Assembly: GCA_036555665.1 (NCBI GenBank)
Contig: DATBKW010000205.1
Location: 1-6,016 of the forward strand
DNA length: 6,016 nt
Reading direction: 5' to 3'
Source of the DNA: JAOPZW01 sp036555665
GTDB taxonomy: Bacteria; Actinomycetota; Thermoleophilia; Solirubrobacterales; Solirubrobacteraceae
The position numbers were made by a program, and so were the translations under genes. This document shows positions 4,982 to 6,016 of this stretch, in pieces; position 1 is the stretch's first letter, and every line of letters begins with the position of its first letter. Under the pieces are notes generated by a model. The model was not told where the DNA came from and searched no databases. It was given only the letters and a program-made list of their open reading frames with translations.

Positions 4982-5881
4982 ATGTCCCCCCGCGCCGCCA
5001 ACATACGCCGCCTGGCCGTCGTCATTGCGCTGCTCGCGCTGCTGCCCGCCGCCGATGCGCAGGCGCTGCCGACGCTGCACCACGGCGACCGCGGCGCCTC
5101 CGTGCGCAAGCTCCAGCGCGCGCTGCACCTCGCCGACGACGGCGTCTTCGGGCGCGGCACGCTGCACGCCGTGCGCCGCTTCCAGCGCCGCCACGGCATG
5201 ACGGCCGACGGCGTGGTCGGTGCGGGCACCTGGCGCATGATCCGTCGCAGCCTGCACCGCCATCGCGCGCGCGCTGCGGCCGGCGGCGTGACGGTGCGCA
5301 CGCGCGGCGCGAGCGTGAGGCTGCTGCAGAGCCGGCTCGGCGTGGCCGCCGACGGCGTCTTCGGCCCCGGCACCGCGCGGGCGGTGCGCCGCTTCCAGCG
5401 CGCGCTCGGGCTGACCGCCGACGGGGTCGTCGGTCCCGCGACGTGGGCGGCCCTGGGCGTTGCGGGCCACCACCCGGTGCTCAAACGCGCCCACCTGGCC
5501 GGGCGCCCGACGCGGCCGGGCCTTCCGGTCGCGGTGCTGCGCGCCGTCGCCGCGGCCAACCGCATCGCCGGGTTCCCGTATCGCTTCGGCGGCGGGCACC
5601 GCTCGTTCCACGACAGCGCCTACGACTGCTCGGGCTCGGTCTCCTACGTGCTGCACGCGGCCGGCCGGTTGGGCAGCCCGCTGGACTCGGGCGAGTTGAT
5701 GTCGTGGGGCGCCGCGGGCCGTGGGCGCTGGATCACGGTCTACGCCAACCCGGGCCACGCCTACATGGTCATCCGGGGCCGCCGCTATGACACGACCGGC
5801 CGCTGGGACACCGGCTCGCGCTGGCAGCGCACCGACCGCTCGACCGCGGGCTACGTGGCGCGCCACCCGGTCGGGCTCTAG
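4982..5881 (+). CDS. Secreted cell-wall hydrolase: two PG-binding repeats plus NlpC/P60-like domain
   Basis: The 299-aa product is probably exported and acts on peptidoglycan. Residues 1-28 form a Sec-type signal peptide (Arg9-Arg10, hydrophobic LAVVIALLALLPA, likely cleavage after AQA at 28). Two PG_binding_1 repeats follow, about 35-90 and 106-158, each with the pattern LQ..L...DGVFG..T..AVRRFQ......TADGVVG..TW, offset by 71 residues. After a linker, a C-terminal domain (about 180-299) carries FPYRFGGG (198-205), YDCSGSVSYVL (214-224) with candidate nucleophile Cys216, and NPGHAYMVI (256-264) with His259. This resembles NlpC/P60 endopeptidases, but the usual PGDLVFF-type segment before the His is missing. 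ATG 4982 is fixed by the signal peptide; it lies 8 nt past the riboswitch. The c-di-AMP switch upstream supports a cell-wall role. A purely wall-binding, non-catalytic role is possible. Confidence 0.93.
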   Translation: MSPRAANIRRLAVVIALLALLPAADAQALPTLHHGDRGASVRKLQRALHLADDGVFGRGTLHAVRRFQRRHGMTADGVVGAGTWRMIRRSLHRHRARAAAGGVTVRTRGASVRLLQSRLGVAADGVFGPGTARAVRRFQRALGLTADGVVGPATWAALGVAGHHPVLKRAHLAGRPTRPGLPVAVLRAVAAANRIAGFPYRFGGGHRSFHDSAYDCSGSVSYVLHAAGRLGSPLDSGELMSWGAAGRGRWITVYANPGHAYMVIRGRRYDTTGRWDTGSRWQRTDRSTAGYVARHPVGL

Positions 5882-5944
5882 TGGGTCTTCCCGCAACGTT
5901 CGACCGGAAACGACAGCCGTCGATCCCCGACCGGCGGCGTCCTC

Positions 5945-5978
5945 GAACCTCGAAATACCTCCGGTATTCCTTCGGTTC
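5945..5978. terminator. Nested inverted repeat downstream of the hydrolase gene
   Basis: An inner perfect hairpin AATACC-TCC-GGTATT (5954-5968) sits inside an outer pair GAACC (5945-5949) and GGTTC (5974-5978). The structure begins 64 bases after the hydrolase stop and is markedly AT-richer than its surroundings. It could be a transcription terminator, although no T-tract follows, or a dispersed intergenic repeat. The rest of 5882-6016 shows no convincing gene. Confidence 0.4.
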
Positions 5979-6016
5979 TGCGTCCTTGCCGGATCGGCGC
6001 CGCCGGCCGCCGTTAC

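Noticed and set aside
5131..5448. DNA direct repeat of about 100 bp with 213-bp offset
   Set aside because: It is explained by the two homologous PG_binding_1 repeats within the hydrolase; not a mobile or CRISPR repeat.
4703..5896. Long minus-strand open frame (397 codons) opposite the hydrolase gene and riboswitch
   Set aside because: It is a high-GC antisense shadow with low-complexity Arg/Ala/Gly composition; the plus strand has a signal peptide, repeats and a hydrolase domain.

Overview
This is a very GC-rich window that looks like an ordinary chromosomal neighbourhood of a high-GC actinobacterium. Three things point there: third codon positions are nearly all G or C, several genes have a TANNNT -10 box only 6-8 nt before the ATG (leaderless transcription), and a c-di-AMP riboswitch of the actinobacterial type controls a cell-wall enzyme. 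The protein style (short zinc-ribbon protein ending in ILPEDF; PG_binding_1 repeats fused to a Cys/His hydrolase domain) recalls Thermoleophilia/Solirubrobacterales, but that placement is inference. No tRNA, rRNA, CRISPR array, insertion sequence or prophage gene is visible.

Layout. Positions 1-185 hold at most the last codons of a gene entering from the left, then a 12-bp perfect hairpin (130-158) that probably terminates the minus-strand unit. That unit is ohr (449-904, organic hydroperoxide reductase) followed by a 66-aa hypothetical gene (186-386), with a small palindrome across the ohr stop. Divergent from ohr is a 107-aa zinc-ribbon protein (991-1314), and a 13-bp palindrome sits in the shared upstream region. 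Convergent with it, 8 bp away, is the minus-strand pair cytochrome P450 (2445-3692) and AI-2E-family transporter (1323-2387). The P450 is divergent from an aldo/keto reductase (3756-4769), with only 63 bp between the two start codons and a leaderless-type -10 box for each.

The most informative region is 4770-4981. It carries TGCAA repeats, an imperfect hairpin, a TANNNT box, and then an approximately 135-nt RNA with the conserved blocks and stems of the ydaO/yuaA (cyclic di-AMP) riboswitch. Immediately downstream is a secreted protein with a signal peptide, two peptidoglycan-binding repeats and a C-terminal NlpC/P60-like Cys/His domain (4982-5881). The likely logic is that high c-di-AMP switches off a cell-wall hydrolase. 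The closing stem of the aptamer lies only 8 nt from the start codon and contains the only SD-like bases, so control at translation initiation is plausible. The last 135 bases hold a nested inverted repeat that may be a terminator.

Functionally the window combines peroxide defence (ohr), a P450/aldo-keto reductase pair that could act in the same oxidation/reduction pathway (substrate unknown), a membrane transporter of uncertain substrate, and c-di-AMP-linked cell-wall remodelling.
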